The notes beneath the pieces were generated by a model. That model saw only the letters and a list, made by a program, of their open reading frames with translations, did not search any database and was not told where the DNA came from. DNA of 64,000 nucleotides, from NCBI GenBank assembly GCA_938008215.1, contig CALLLS010000001.1:39582-103581 (forward strand), given 5' to 3'. This DNA is from an uncultured Verrucomicrobiales bacterium (GTDB taxonomy: Bacteria > Verrucomicrobiota > Verrucomicrobiia > Verrucomicrobiales > Akkermansiaceae). The translations under genes were made by a program, and so were the position numbers. Shown here piece by piece: positions 1 through 9,273 of this stretch (position 1 is the stretch's first letter; each line of letters starts with the position of its first letter).

Positions 1-1893
1 TCGATTCAAATAGAATACCATAATGGTGCGGTTCTAGAAGTTCCCATTGGGCAGTCTCATCTGGTGGCGAAGTATGTGGGAGTGGGCACGGTGAAGCCTA
101 AACTTTCAAAGCTAGGAGATGCAAGGTGGGCTAAGCTTAAGGAAAAAGCGCAGAGCTCCGTGATGGATTACGCTGCACGCATGTTACGCGTGCAAGCGGA
201 GCGATCCGCAGAAGAGGGGACTCCTCATCCTCCGGATACGAAGTGGATGTGGGAGTTTGAAAGCTCCTTCCAATACCAAGAAACACCAGACCAGCTCACT
301 GCAATTCAGGATGCAAAAATGGACATGGAGTCCCCTTTTGCGATGGATCGGCTTGTGTGTGGTGATGTGGGGTTCGGTAAAACAGAAGTGGCGATCCGCG
401 CGGCTTTTAAGGCGGTGTGCGGTGGATATCAGGTCGTTATGCTCGCCCCTACAACGGTTTTGGCAGAACAACATCACCGAACGTTTTGTGAGCGAATGAG
501 TATGTATCCAATACAGATAGATCTCCTAAATAGATTTAGAAAACCTTCAGAGGTCAGAGACACGCTTGAAGGATTACGAGACGGCTCAGTGGACATCGTA
601 ATCGGCACACATAAAGTGCTTTCAGAGGCGGTGACTTATAAGAATCTAGGATTGGTTGTGATCGATGAGGAACAACGGTTCGGGGTGATGCATAAAGAGA
701 AGTTCAAGGAGCGGTTCTCTCAGGTGGATATGTTAACGCTCAGTGCCACACCAATACCACGAACGCTTTACCTCTCTCTGATGGGCGCCAGAGATATGTC
801 TGTGCTGAATACCGCACCAGCAAACCGTAATCCAGTGCAAACCCAAGTCCTAGAATATGATGAGGGCATCATCCAGAGGGCAGTAGAGAGAGAGCTTAAC
901 AGAGGTGGGCAAACCTTTATTCTCCATAATCGGGTGAAGACCATTCACCATCTAGCTAAAAGAGTCCGAGAGCTTGTTCCTCATGCGCGCATTGTGGTGG
1001 GGCACGGACAAATGGAACGGCATGAACTGGAGGATGTGATGCACACCTTTGTGGAGGGAAAGGCGGATGTTCTTATCGCTACCACCATCATCGAATCAGG
1101 AATTGATATTCCAAACGCTAATACCATTCTTATTGATCGAGCCGATCTCTTTGGGCTCTCAGATCTTTATCAATTACGCGGGCGTGTGGGGCGTGCAAAC
1201 CTACAAGCTTATGCCTACCTCCTCTTACCTAAAAAGGAGTTATTTACAGGAGACGCCAAGAAACGCGTGTCTGCTATTAAGCAATTTACGGCGCTGGGCT
1301 CAGGCTTTAAAATAGCGATGCGTGACCTAGAAATACGTGGCGCAGGAAACCTTTTAGGCACTAAGCAAAGCGGGCACATCGCCGCCGTGGGGTTTGATCT
1401 CTATTGTCAGCTTTTAAAGGAGTCCGTGGCTAAGCTGAAAGGAGAACGCTCGGGAGTGAGAGCAGATGTGACACTCAGGCTAGACTTTGTTACCTTTGCC
1501 GAATCGCGCTACAGTCAAGAGAGTAAGACGAGCCCTGCCTTTATTCCTGTAAGTTACCTCTCAAATGGTAAAGAACGTTTGGTGGCGCACCGTCGTTTGT
1601 CTCTGAGTGAAAGCATTAAAGGGATCTCAGAAATTGAGGCGGAGTGGAGAGATAGATACGGAAGACTCCCGCAATCTGCTAAAAACTTACTCATGGTAAC
1701 TCGAATTAAACTCTATGGAGCACTCGCTGAGGTGGATTCCATAGAGGTGAAAGGAGAGCGTGTAATGATCTCCCGTAAAGGCGGCTTCATCACTCTTGCT
1801 AAAGGGGCTTTCCCGCGTCTGGAAAAGAAAAAACCAAACGCAAAACTCACGGAGCTAGAAGGGCTAATGAAGGATTTGGTAGCAGGTTTTTAG
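1..1893 (+). CDS. mfd: Transcription-repair coupling factor Mfd, C-terminal part (5' end outside the window)
   Basis: Mfd is a cytoplasmic DNA translocase that removes RNA polymerase stalled at lesions and recruits UvrA. The reading frame is open from base 1, so about 630 C-terminal residues of a roughly 1,100-residue protein are visible. The first 60 residues match the RNAP-interacting CarD-like domain (VPIGQSHLVAKYVG). Next comes an SF2/RecG-like motor: Walker A GFGKTEVA near visible residue 124, the DEEQ box (IDEEQRFGV) near 222, motif V/VI (LYQLRGRVGRA), and the TRG motif (LGTKQSGHIAAVGFDLY). The final 130 residues fit the TRCF C-terminal domain. A 186-base gap without a clear terminator follows. 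Confidence 0.96.
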   Translation, partial: SIQIEYHNGAVLEVPIGQSHLVAKYVGVGTVKPKLSKLGDARWAKLKEKAQSSVMDYAARMLRVQAERSAEEGTPHPPDTKWMWEFESSFQYQETPDQLTAIQDAKMDMESPFAMDRLVCGDVGFGKTEVAIRAAFKAVCGGYQVVMLAPTTVLAEQHHRTFCERMSMYPIQIDLLNRFRKPSEVRDTLEGLRDGSVDIVIGTHKVLSEAVTYKNLGLVVIDEEQRFGVMHKEKFKERFSQVDMLTLSATPIPRTLYLSLMGARDMSVLNTAPANRNPVQTQVLEYDEGIIQRAVERELNRGGQTFILHNRVKTIHHLAKRVRELVPHARIVVGHGQMERHELEDVMHTFVEGKADVLIATTIIESGIDIPNANTILIDRADLFGLSDLYQLRGRVGRANLQAYAYLLLPKKELFTGDAKKRVSAIKQFTALGSGFKIAMRDLEIRGAGNLLGTKQSGHIAAVGFDLYCQLLKESVAKLKGERSGVRADVTLRLDFVTFAESRYSQESKTSPAFIPVSYLSNGKERLVAHRRLSLSESIKGISEIEAEWRDRYGRLPQSAKNLLMVTRIKLYGALAEVDSIEVKGERVMISRKGGFITLAKGAFPRLEKKKPNAKLTELEGLMKDLVAGF

Positions 1894-2079
1894 GATGCTA
1901 AGATCATAGTTTCATACGTTTTATGCCGAATTTTTTCTTGTTATACCGGATTTGAATTCTGTGTGTTTTTATTCACTTGATTCATGTTCCCACCGTTAAA
2001 TTCTGAGCGATACCAAGCGTAACGCAAATGTAGAAAGAGTAGCCTTGATAAAAAGCTAATTACGCATCATTGTTAAATA

Positions 2080-2994
2080 ATGATAAAATACATCTTTTAC
2101 TTTTTGCTGACTCTGGTGAGTTTAAGTCAGCAATCTTCACCTGCATGGTCTACTCTGTTTATCTCACAGCCTAAAGCAGCCATTCAAGGTAAGCAGGATG
2201 AAGAGATCGGTTACTGTACAAACCACGAATTTCTTGACAATAAACTACAAGAAGAATCTGAGAAGGATACAAAAACTGCATTAGATGAAGAATGGGCACG
2301 ACAGGATTTAGCAATGAGTGACGCCACGCCATGGAGACCTTATGAGACCTATGCTTGGACAGAGTCTCCCATAGAGCTAGGTGGTGGGTCTATGACTAAA
2401 GAACAGCTTCAAGCAAATCTAGATGTAGCGGGTTTAGCCCCTGGAGGCATTATAGCTGATATCATCAACACAGGCATATATATATCTGACGCAAACTGGA
2501 TTGGGGCAGCAGGTTCAGGAGTAGGAGCCATTCCATTTTTAGGGACGGCAGTTGCAGGTGCTAGGTTGGGTTCTAAAGTAGGAGATGTAGCTAAAATTGG
2601 AGATTTCACAGGCACAGTTGGTAGAACAATCAAAGGATTTGATAATAAGGGTAAATTTACTGAGATTCTTTTGTCAGATGGAGGGACTACTCTATGGATT
2701 TCAGAAGGTGCAATAACACTAGATGACGTAATAGGTGCTTATGTAAAAAGGGATCCTGACAAAAAGATCCATATACTTAGTGGTGCACATGGAAGACCTG
2801 ATGGTGAAATTATTTCAGATGTAAGTCTACTCAGAGATGATTTAGATGCCTTTGATAATACAGTTCAAATCTATGATATTACAAATGCACCTCCAAATAC
2901 AGTTTACAAATTACTGAAAAGTGGTGAAACAGTCGTTACAGCTTTTTGCGATGGTAAACCATGCCTAGAAAAAATACTCAAAGAAGTTAAGTGA
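2080..2994 (+). CDS. Secreted toxin-like protein with a polymorphic-toxin 'pretoxin' segment and a His/Cys C-terminal domain
   Basis: The 304-residue product starts with a good signal peptide (MIKYIFYFLLTLVSLSQQ). Residues about 106-172 contain the DVAGLAPGG...DIINTGIYI...IPFLGTAVAGARLG pattern. From knowledge of the family, that pattern lies just before the toxic domain in polymorphic toxins. The C-terminal part (about 175-304) is unrecognised. It has SGAHG (His237) after a predicted strand and TAFC (Cys290) after another, 53 residues apart, which resembles the His-Cys dyad layout of clan CD (caspase-like) peptidases; that reading is inference. No immunity-like gene adjoins it: the gene ends 3 bases before the convergent gcvP. 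It has no RHS repeats or other long delivery scaffold. By eye it is rich in ATA/TTA codons, which hints at transfer. Confidence 0.8.
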   Translation: MIKYIFYFLLTLVSLSQQSSPAWSTLFISQPKAAIQGKQDEEIGYCTNHEFLDNKLQEESEKDTKTALDEEWARQDLAMSDATPWRPYETYAWTESPIELGGGSMTKEQLQANLDVAGLAPGGIIADIINTGIYISDANWIGAAGSGVGAIPFLGTAVAGARLGSKVGDVAKIGDFTGTVGRTIKGFDNKGKFTEILLSDGGTTLWISEGAITLDDVIGAYVKRDPDKKIHILSGAHGRPDGEIISDVSLLRDDLDAFDNTVQIYDITNAPPNTVYKLLKSGETVVTAFCDGKPCLEKILKEVK

Positions 2995-2997
2995 CAG

Positions 2998-5796
2998 TTA
3001 ACCCTCTAGTAGTGCGGGATCACAAGAGCAGATAGGGTTTCGGTCTCCTGCCACGTTATCGATCCGGCTTACAGATGGCCAACGTTTATTGTGAATCAGC
3101 GCCTCAAGAGGGTATGCTGCTTTCTCTCTGGAGTATGCAGCGGTCCAATCACCTTTGATTAGGTCTTGGGCTGGGTGTGGTGCATTCTTAAGAGGGCTTT
3201 CTTCGTAAGAGATCTCACCAGACTGAATACTTCTTATTTCCTCTCTGATGGCGACCAGGCTTTCAATAAAGCGGTCTAGCTCTCGCACTGACTCAGATTC
3301 TGTAGGCTCGATCATGAGCGTGTTCGCAATCGGCCAGGAGAGGGTAGGGGCATGAAATCCGTAATCCATGAGACGCTTCGCAATGTCTTCTGCCGTCACT
3401 CCCGTTTCTGCTAGCAGCCCTCTTACATCGATGATGCATTCGTGTGCCACTCTTCCACTCGCGCCTTTATAAACGACCGGGAAATGCGGGTTTAATTTGG
3501 TAGCAAGGTAGTTTGCAGAGAGAATGGAATAGAGCGTAGCTTTCTTTAGCCCTTCCGCGCCCATCATTGCTATATACATCCACGAGATAGCATTGATACT
3601 TCCATTTCCGTAGGGAGCGGCTGAAACAGCAAGACTTCCCGCATTCTCAGGGTTTGTAGGGAGATGTGGAATAAGGTGTTTCGCTACACCGATAGGACCA
3701 GATCCTGGACCACCACCACCATGTGGAATACAGAAGGTTTTGTGTAGGTTCAGGTGGCAGACATCTGCGCCGATGAATCCTGGAGAGGTAAGACAGATTT
3801 GGGCGTTGAGATTTGCTCCATCTAGGTAAACCTGCCCACCTGCTTCATGAATGAGTTGGCAATGCTCCTTCACCCCTTCCTCAAAAACTCCATGCGTAGA
3901 TGGATAAGTGATCATGAGAGCCCCTAGGTTTTCACGGTGCTCTTCTACTTTCGCTTTTAGGTCTTCTGCGGAGATATTTCCATTTTCATCACATTGCACC
4001 GCCACTACGGAGAATCCTGCCATGACGGCGCTGGCTGGGTTCGTGCCATGGGCAGAGGTTGGGATAATGCAGACTTTTCGGTTCTCTTGCCCTTGGGTAT
4101 CAAGATACTTCCTAATGGCGAGTAGTCCTGCGAATTCGCCCTGTGCGCCAGAGTTAGGCTGGAAGGAAACAGCGGAGAAGCCTGTGAGCAGGGCTAACCA
4201 GTCTCCAAGTTCATTCATCATGGTGTCATATCCTGCGCGTTGGAGGCGCGAATATGGATGGACATCCATGAGTTCACCCCAACTCATGGGCATCATTTCT
4301 GCGGCCGCGTTAAGCTTCATGGTGCATGAACCAAGCGGGATCATGGCGTGATTTAGGGCGAAGTCTTTTTGCTCTAGCTTAGCCATGTAACGCATCATTT
4401 CCGTCTCCGTATGATAGAGGGAGAAGATACTTTCTGTTAGAATGCGATCCTTTCTTTTGAGGTGGGAGGAGACTGTTCCTAAAACTTGTTTTTTAGGGGC
4501 GTTTTCCAAGCCAAGAATATCGTAGAGTGATTCGAGATCATCAATGGTGTGTCCTTCTCCAAAGGCGAGTGCGATTTCGTTTTTTCCTGTTATTCTCGCT
4601 TCAATTTCAATAGAAGTTGAAGGTGCTGTTTTTACGCGAAACCCACCGAAGTAATCTTGCTCAATGACTTCAAAGCCTGCTTTTTTAAACGCTTGAGCGG
4701 TTGCTTGAGCTCGCCCTTGCACTTCTAGAGCGATTTTGCGAAGTCCTTCTGCTCCATGATAAAGAGCGTAAAAAGTGGCGAGAACCGCCGGTAGAACTTG
4801 CGCGGTGCAGATGTTAGAAGTCGCCTTTTCACGACGGATGTGTTGCTCACGTGTTTGCAACGCCAGGCGATACGCTGAGCGTCCTTTGGAGTCATTGGAG
4901 ATACCTACTACACGACCAGGAAGTTTTCTTTGGTATGACTTAGAAGCCGCGAGGAAAGCAGCGTGCGGTCCACCGCATCCCATGGGGAGACCTAAGCGTT
5001 GTGTAGAGCCTATGCAGATTTCGGCACCCATTTCAGCAGGAGACTTAAGAACCGCGAGAGCGAGTATATCTGCGCAGAGTATAGGAACGATTTTATCTTC
5101 CTTCGCTACTGTGCAGAGATGCGTCCAATCAGAGATTCCACCGTAGGTGTTTGGATATGCTCCTAGGAAGGCAAAAAGGTGGTCGGTCTTTTCTGGGAGT
5201 CCCTGAGAAACATTCCAATCTTCTGCGTGGAGACCAATCGCCTGAAGGCGAGTTTTAATGACTTCCTTCACCTGTGGGTGACAGAGGGAGTCTAGCAGTA
5301 GAGTGTCAGCCTCTTTTTTTCTACTGTTCGTGTAAGCCATGGAAACCGCTTCTGCTGCTGCGGTGGCTTCGTCTAGGAGGGAGGCGTTTGCGACATCAAG
5401 ACCAGTGAGACTGGTGATCATCGTTTGAAAGGTCATGAGCACTTCCAGACGGCCTTGTGCTATCTCCGCTTGGTATGGAGTGTAAGCAGTATACCAGCCA
5501 GGATTCTCTAAGATATTTCTCTGAATCACCGCAGGCATATCGGCAGGGTAATACCCTTGACCGATGAAGCTAACAGGTGCGGGATCTTCTGCGAAATACC
5601 CTTTAAGACGTCGGTGCGCCTGACGCTCTGTTAGTGCAGAGGGTAAATCTTTAAGTTCTTCTTTAAGCTCGTTCCTGATAGAAGCAGGAAGACACTCAGA
5701 GGTGAGTTCATCCCATGAACTTAGATCTATCTGAGAAAGGAGTTTTTGTGCTGTTTCCTCAGAATACCCTAGGTGACGCGTAGAAAAGTCTGACAT
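2998..5796 (-). CDS. gcvP: Glycine dehydrogenase (decarboxylating), P protein
   Basis: This PLP enzyme decarboxylates glycine and passes the aminomethyl group to the lipoyl arm of GcvH. The 932-residue product has the full length of the homodimeric form, with an N-terminal half (about 1-430) and a PLP-binding C-terminal half. The cofactor lysine lies near residue 686 in HLNLHKTFCIPHGGGGPG, followed by the glycine-rich segment typical of P proteins. It is the last gene of gcvT-gcvH-gcvP, starting 5 bases after the gcvH stop. Its 3' end faces the toxin-like gene with only 3 bases between the stops. Confidence 0.98.
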   Translation of the reverse strand: MSDFSTRHLGYSEETAQKLLSQIDLSSWDELTSECLPASIRNELKEELKDLPSALTERQAHRRLKGYFAEDPAPVSFIGQGYYPADMPAVIQRNILENPGWYTAYTPYQAEIAQGRLEVLMTFQTMITSLTGLDVANASLLDEATAAAEAVSMAYTNSRKKEADTLLLDSLCHPQVKEVIKTRLQAIGLHAEDWNVSQGLPEKTDHLFAFLGAYPNTYGGISDWTHLCTVAKEDKIVPILCADILALAVLKSPAEMGAEICIGSTQRLGLPMGCGGPHAAFLAASKSYQRKLPGRVVGISNDSKGRSAYRLALQTREQHIRREKATSNICTAQVLPAVLATFYALYHGAEGLRKIALEVQGRAQATAQAFKKAGFEVIEQDYFGGFRVKTAPSTSIEIEARITGKNEIALAFGEGHTIDDLESLYDILGLENAPKKQVLGTVSSHLKRKDRILTESIFSLYHTETEMMRYMAKLEQKDFALNHAMIPLGSCTMKLNAAAEMMPMSWGELMDVHPYSRLQRAGYDTMMNELGDWLALLTGFSAVSFQPNSGAQGEFAGLLAIRKYLDTQGQENRKVCIIPTSAHGTNPASAVMAGFSVVAVQCDENGNISAEDLKAKVEEHRENLGALMITYPSTHGVFEEGVKEHCQLIHEAGGQVYLDGANLNAQICLTSPGFIGADVCHLNLHKTFCIPHGGGGPGSGPIGVAKHLIPHLPTNPENAGSLAVSAAPYGNGSINAISWMYIAMMGAEGLKKATLYSILSANYLATKLNPHFPVVYKGASGRVAHECIIDVRGLLAETGVTAEDIAKRLMDYGFHAPTLSWPIANTLMIEPTESESVRELDRFIESLVAIREEIRSIQSGEISYEESPLKNAPHPAQDLIKGDWTAAYSREKAAYPLEALIHNKRWPSVSRIDNVAGDRNPICSCDPALLEG

Positions 5797-5801
5797 CTAA
5801 A

Positions 5802-6173
5802 TTATGAGCCAATGTGTTTTCCGTAATCTTCTGCGGAGAGTAAAGTTCCTTCGCCTGAAGCTTCAATCTTTGCAATCCAGCCGTTACCGAATGCGTCTTC
5901 ATTGATAAGCGCTGGATTTGCTTCTAGATCTTCATTTATAGCCACTACTTTTCCAGAGACTGGGGCGTAAATGTCTGATGCGGATTTTACGGATTCCACT
6001 ACAGCGATGACGTCACCAGCTTCTACTTCTCTGTCTAGTTCTGGAAGCTCTACGTAAACAATGTCGGTAAGTTCTTGTTGGGCGAAGTCTGAGATGCCGA
6101 ATGGGCTAGGCTTTTCATCGAGGTTAATCCACTCGTGACTGTCTAGGAATTTATAGTTGGATGGGATGCTCAT
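5802..6173 (-). CDS. gcvH: Glycine cleavage system H protein
   Basis: GcvH is the lipoyl carrier that shuttles the aminomethyl group between GcvP and GcvT. With the ATG at 6173 the product is 123 residues, starting MSIPSNYKFLDSHEW, which is the usual N terminus. An open frame extends upstream to 6218, but those residues (MPPRLCARPLK...) come from a repeat-like sequence and are not part of the family, so I reject the longer start. The lipoylated lysine is Lys63 in VVESVKSASDIYAP. It lies between gcvT and gcvP. No strong Shine-Dalgarno is visible before the ATG. Confidence 0.97.
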   Translation of the reverse strand: MSIPSNYKFLDSHEWINLDEKPSPFGISDFAQQELTDIVYVELPELDREVEAGDVIAVVESVKSASDIYAPVSGKVVAINEDLEANPALINEDAFGNGWIAKIEASGEGTLLSAEDYGKHIGS

Positions 6174-6189
6174 GGTAAGTAATGTTTTT

Positions 6190-6230
6190 AGAGGTCTCGC
6201 ACAGAGGCGCGGAGGCAAAGAGTTTTTGTG
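6190..6230. repeat. Possible dispersed-repeat fragment (cacagaggcgcggaggc type)
   Basis: The gcvT-gcvH spacer contains gcacagaggcgcggaggcaa followed by a T-rich tail. It resembles the degenerate 'cgcagaggcgcagagg' tracts scattered through many verrucomicrobial and planctomycetal genomes. That comparison is from memory. Only one copy is visible here. It explains the spurious N-terminal extension of gcvH. Confidence 0.4.
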
Positions 6231-6293
6231 ATTTATTAGCCTATGGAAGTCGTTATTAATTAAGTTTGGTCCAAAGTGACTGAGTAAAGATTC

Positions 6294-7331
6294 TTACTTC
6301 TTCTGGAAAGGAAGAGTAGTTGTTTTGATGGGGAATTTCTTTCCACGTATCATCATATCGAGATTTGTTGATGTAAACTCATTTTTTACCCAAGCAAGAC
6401 CAATTGTATTTGCATAATGAGGAGGGCGTCCGCCCGAACTTACTTCGCCTACTTTTTCCTCTGCTTCGTTTACGATGTCATACCCAGTCCGCGGGATGGG
6501 CCCAGAAGAGGTGAATGCGATGAGAGTTTGATCAGAAAGAACGTTTTTTAAGAGTGCTTCTTTCCCTCTAAAGGTTACTTCTTTATTGAGTTTTACCGCG
6601 AATTTTAATCCTGCGGCAAGTGGAGACTTATCACGCGCTAAGTCTTGACCATTGAGTGGGAGTCCCGCTTCTAGTCTGAGACTGTCTCGCGCGACCAGCC
6701 CGCAAGGAGTAATTCCTAGCTGCATTGCTTTCTCCCAAAGCTTTTTGCCTTCGGCAATGCTCCCAAACCATTCAAACCCATGTTCTCCAGTGTATCCTGT
6801 GGTGGCGATAATAGGGTCGCTTTGTATAATGTTATTTCTCTTAGCGGGAATCTCTGTGCCGATGAGTTCTGGCGCAAGCTTTGCGACAGCAGGCCCTTGG
6901 ATCGCGAGTCCTATGACCTCTTTCCTCCAGTCTATTTCTACATTTGTAGGGCAAGAGTCCTTTAAAATACTCACGGCTTCCTCTGCGCGAGCACCATTAA
7001 AGATGATAAAAAATTCATCCTCCGCTAACCTATAGAGCAGGAGGTCATCGATGACACCTCCTTCATCATTAAGCAGAAAGGCGTAATGAGAGCGCCCTTC
7101 TTTAAGTTTAGTGACATCATTAGTGAAAAGAGAGTGCAGGAATGTTTCAGCCTCAGCTCCCTTTACAAACACTTGCCCCATATGAGAAATATCAAAGATG
7201 CCAGCGTGCTCTCGGACGGCAGTATGCTCATGAGCGGCGCTTGAATAAAAAAGGGACATTTCCCATCCTGCAAACTCACCCATTCTGGGATTCAATGCAA
7301 GATGCTGTGGGTGAAGTGGAAGTTGATTCAT
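6294..7331 (-). CDS. gcvT: Aminomethyltransferase (glycine cleavage T protein)
   Basis: GcvT moves the aminomethyl group from GcvH to tetrahydrofolate, giving 5,10-methylene-THF and ammonia. The 345-residue product has the typical start (LPLHPQHLALNPRMGEFAGWEM), the DISHMGQ motif, GYTGEHGFEWF near residue 180, and a C-terminal barrel domain containing SSGGRPPHYANTIGLAWV. It is the first gene of the gcv set and is divergent from aspS across 134 bases. That spacer has no recognisable glycine riboswitch. The 120-base gap to gcvH holds a repeat-like fragment. Confidence 0.97.
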   Translation of the reverse strand: MNQLPLHPQHLALNPRMGEFAGWEMSLFYSSAAHEHTAVREHAGIFDISHMGQVFVKGAEAETFLHSLFTNDVTKLKEGRSHYAFLLNDEGGVIDDLLLYRLAEDEFFIIFNGARAEEAVSILKDSCPTNVEIDWRKEVIGLAIQGPAVAKLAPELIGTEIPAKRNNIIQSDPIIATTGYTGEHGFEWFGSIAEGKKLWEKAMQLGITPCGLVARDSLRLEAGLPLNGQDLARDKSPLAAGLKFAVKLNKEVTFRGKEALLKNVLSDQTLIAFTSSGPIPRTGYDIVNEAEEKVGEVSSGGRPPHYANTIGLAWVKNEFTSTNLDMMIRGKKFPIKTTTLPFQKK

Positions 7332-7465
7332 TAGTTTCTAAGTAAAACTTACAGAGCATACACAGAATGCAATTAAGAATACTGTAACCTAAAGAAAAAA
7401 ATAACAAGAGTGTTTGCAACAGCCCTTCTAAAGTGTAACCGATTCCATAAACTAATATAAAATTC

Positions 7466-9265
7466 ATGAGAACACATCATTGTAATGAACTGAGAGCATC
7501 GCATGCGGGAGAAACCGTCACCATCATTGGATGGATTAATACCGTGCGTGACCAAGGTGGTGTGATCTTCGTGGATTTACGTGACCGTGAGGGTATTACG
7601 CAATGTGTTTTTAGAAGTGAGGTCTCAGCAGAGGCGGCAGAGATGAGTCATAAGCTACGAGCAGAAGATGTAATTCAGCTCACGGGAAAATGTGAAATGC
7701 GCCTTAAAAGTGATGATGTGGATACGACGAACGCGAACCTAGAAACTGGTGAGATCGAAGTAGTGACTACTGAGTTGAAGGTCGTGAACAAGTCGGAAGT
7801 ATTACCCTTTCACCTGGATAAGGAACTCTCCAATGAGGATCTCAGAATGAAGTATCGCTACTTAGATCTTCGTCGCCCTCGCATGGCGAATAATATTCGC
7901 ACCCGTCACCGTGTAGCGAAGGCTACTCGTGACTTCTTAGATGGAGAAGGGTTCATAGAGGTAGAGACACCTATTCTTTCTAAGTCTACTCCAGAGGGTG
8001 CGCGTGATTTTCTGGTTCCCTCACGCTTACAAGCAGGTAGCTTTTATGCTCTTCCACAAGCGCCACAGCAATATAAGCAGCTCTTGATGGTCGCTGGTAT
8101 CGAGCGCTATTTTCAGATTGCTAAGTGTTTCCGTGATGAGGATTTGAGAGCAGATCGTCAGCCTGAATTTACGCAGATCGACATGGAAGCCTCCTTCGTA
8201 GATCAAGAGGATATTATGGGTCTTATTGAAGGGCTTCTCGGAAAAGTGTTTAAGGAATCCATCGGGACAGATATTCCAGCGAGTTTCGAGCGCCTTACCT
8301 TTAAGGATGCCATGAATACTTATGGGTCAGATAAGCCTGACCGTCGCTTTGGAATGAAAATGGTAGATCTTACAGATACCTTTGAGAACTGTGAATTTAA
8401 GGTTTTCTCTGGCACAATTAAGAATGGGGGAGTGGTAAAAGCGATTAACGTAAAGGGCTTTGCTGACATTTCTACAGGACAAATCGATAACTTGACTAAG
8501 CTTGCTCAAGAGCATGGTGCAAAGGGTCTAGCCTACATCCAAGTCCGTGGTGACGAGCGTGATACGTGGCGCTCTCCCTTCGTTAAACGTCTCACCGATG
8601 AAGAGCTCAATGAAATGAAGGAACGTCTGAATATAGAAGCTGGAGATCTTATTCTCTTCGCCGCTGATAAATGGCAGCCTGCATGTGAAGTCTTAGGGCG
8701 TATCCGCTTAGAAGTCGCGGAATTACAAAATCTTCTAGAAGGAAATACGGATCTAAATTTCCTATGGGTAACAGAGTTTCCACTAGTGGAATATAAAGAA
8801 GAGGATGATAAGTGGCACGCGGTGCATCACCCCTTCACGCGACCTTTAAAGGAAGATGAGGATAAGCTTCTAGCAGGAGAACTAGAAGGACTTCGTGCCC
8901 AAGCGTATGACGTGGTGCTTAATGGGTATGAGATCGGAGGAGGATCCATCCGAATTCATGAAGCAGATCTTCAGGAAGCTATGTTTGACGCCATTGGAGT
9001 GACTCCTCAGGAAAAAGAAGAGATGTTTAATCATATTTTGGATGCCTTTAAGTATGGAGCTCCCCCACATGGCGGAGTGGCTCTTGGTTTAGATCGCCTC
9101 GCCATGTTAGTATGTGGAGAGAACTCTATCCGCGAAGTAATGGCCTTTCCGAAGAATAATAAGGGAATGGATATAATGACCGATAGTCCCGCGAGAGTAG
9201 ACCCTACTCAGCTTCGCGACCTCCGTATAAAAACAGTTGCTAAGAAGGAAGAAAAAGAAGCATAG
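7466..9265 (+). CDS. aspS: Aspartate--tRNA ligase (bacterial type)
   Basis: This class II aminoacyl-tRNA synthetase charges tRNA-Asp. The 599-residue product has an N-terminal OB-fold anticodon domain (about 1-105), motif 2 (FRDEDLRADRQPEFTQ) near residue 220, the bacterial GAD insertion (roughly 285-405), and motif 3 (GGVALGLDRLAMLV) near 540. Length and domain order are those of bacterial AspRS. Whether it also charges tRNA-Asn cannot be told here, since no gatCAB or asnS is present. The start ATG is 134 bases from the divergent gcvT start, and a barrel gene follows 8 bases after the stop. Confidence 0.98.
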   Translation: MRTHHCNELRASHAGETVTIIGWINTVRDQGGVIFVDLRDREGITQCVFRSEVSAEAAEMSHKLRAEDVIQLTGKCEMRLKSDDVDTTNANLETGEIEVVTTELKVVNKSEVLPFHLDKELSNEDLRMKYRYLDLRRPRMANNIRTRHRVAKATRDFLDGEGFIEVETPILSKSTPEGARDFLVPSRLQAGSFYALPQAPQQYKQLLMVAGIERYFQIAKCFRDEDLRADRQPEFTQIDMEASFVDQEDIMGLIEGLLGKVFKESIGTDIPASFERLTFKDAMNTYGSDKPDRRFGMKMVDLTDTFENCEFKVFSGTIKNGGVVKAINVKGFADISTGQIDNLTKLAQEHGAKGLAYIQVRGDERDTWRSPFVKRLTDEELNEMKERLNIEAGDLILFAADKWQPACEVLGRIRLEVAELQNLLEGNTDLNFLWVTEFPLVEYKEEDDKWHAVHHPFTRPLKEDEDKLLAGELEGLRAQAYDVVLNGYEIGGGSIRIHEADLQEAMFDAIGVTPQEKEEMFNHILDAFKYGAPPHGGVALGLDRLAMLVCGENSIREVMAFPKNNKGMDIMTDSPARVDPTQLRDLRIKTVAKKEEKEA

Positions 9266-9273
9266 TCTCTTTC

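Noticed and set aside
5802..6218. Longer GcvH start at 6218
   Set aside because: The extra N-terminal residues come from a repeat-like tract and do not match the family; ATG 6173 gives a normal H protein.
7332..7465. Glycine riboswitch before gcvT
   Set aside because: The 134-base spacer between gcvT and aspS was read on both strands; no GGAGAGA-type core or paired aptamer structure was seen.
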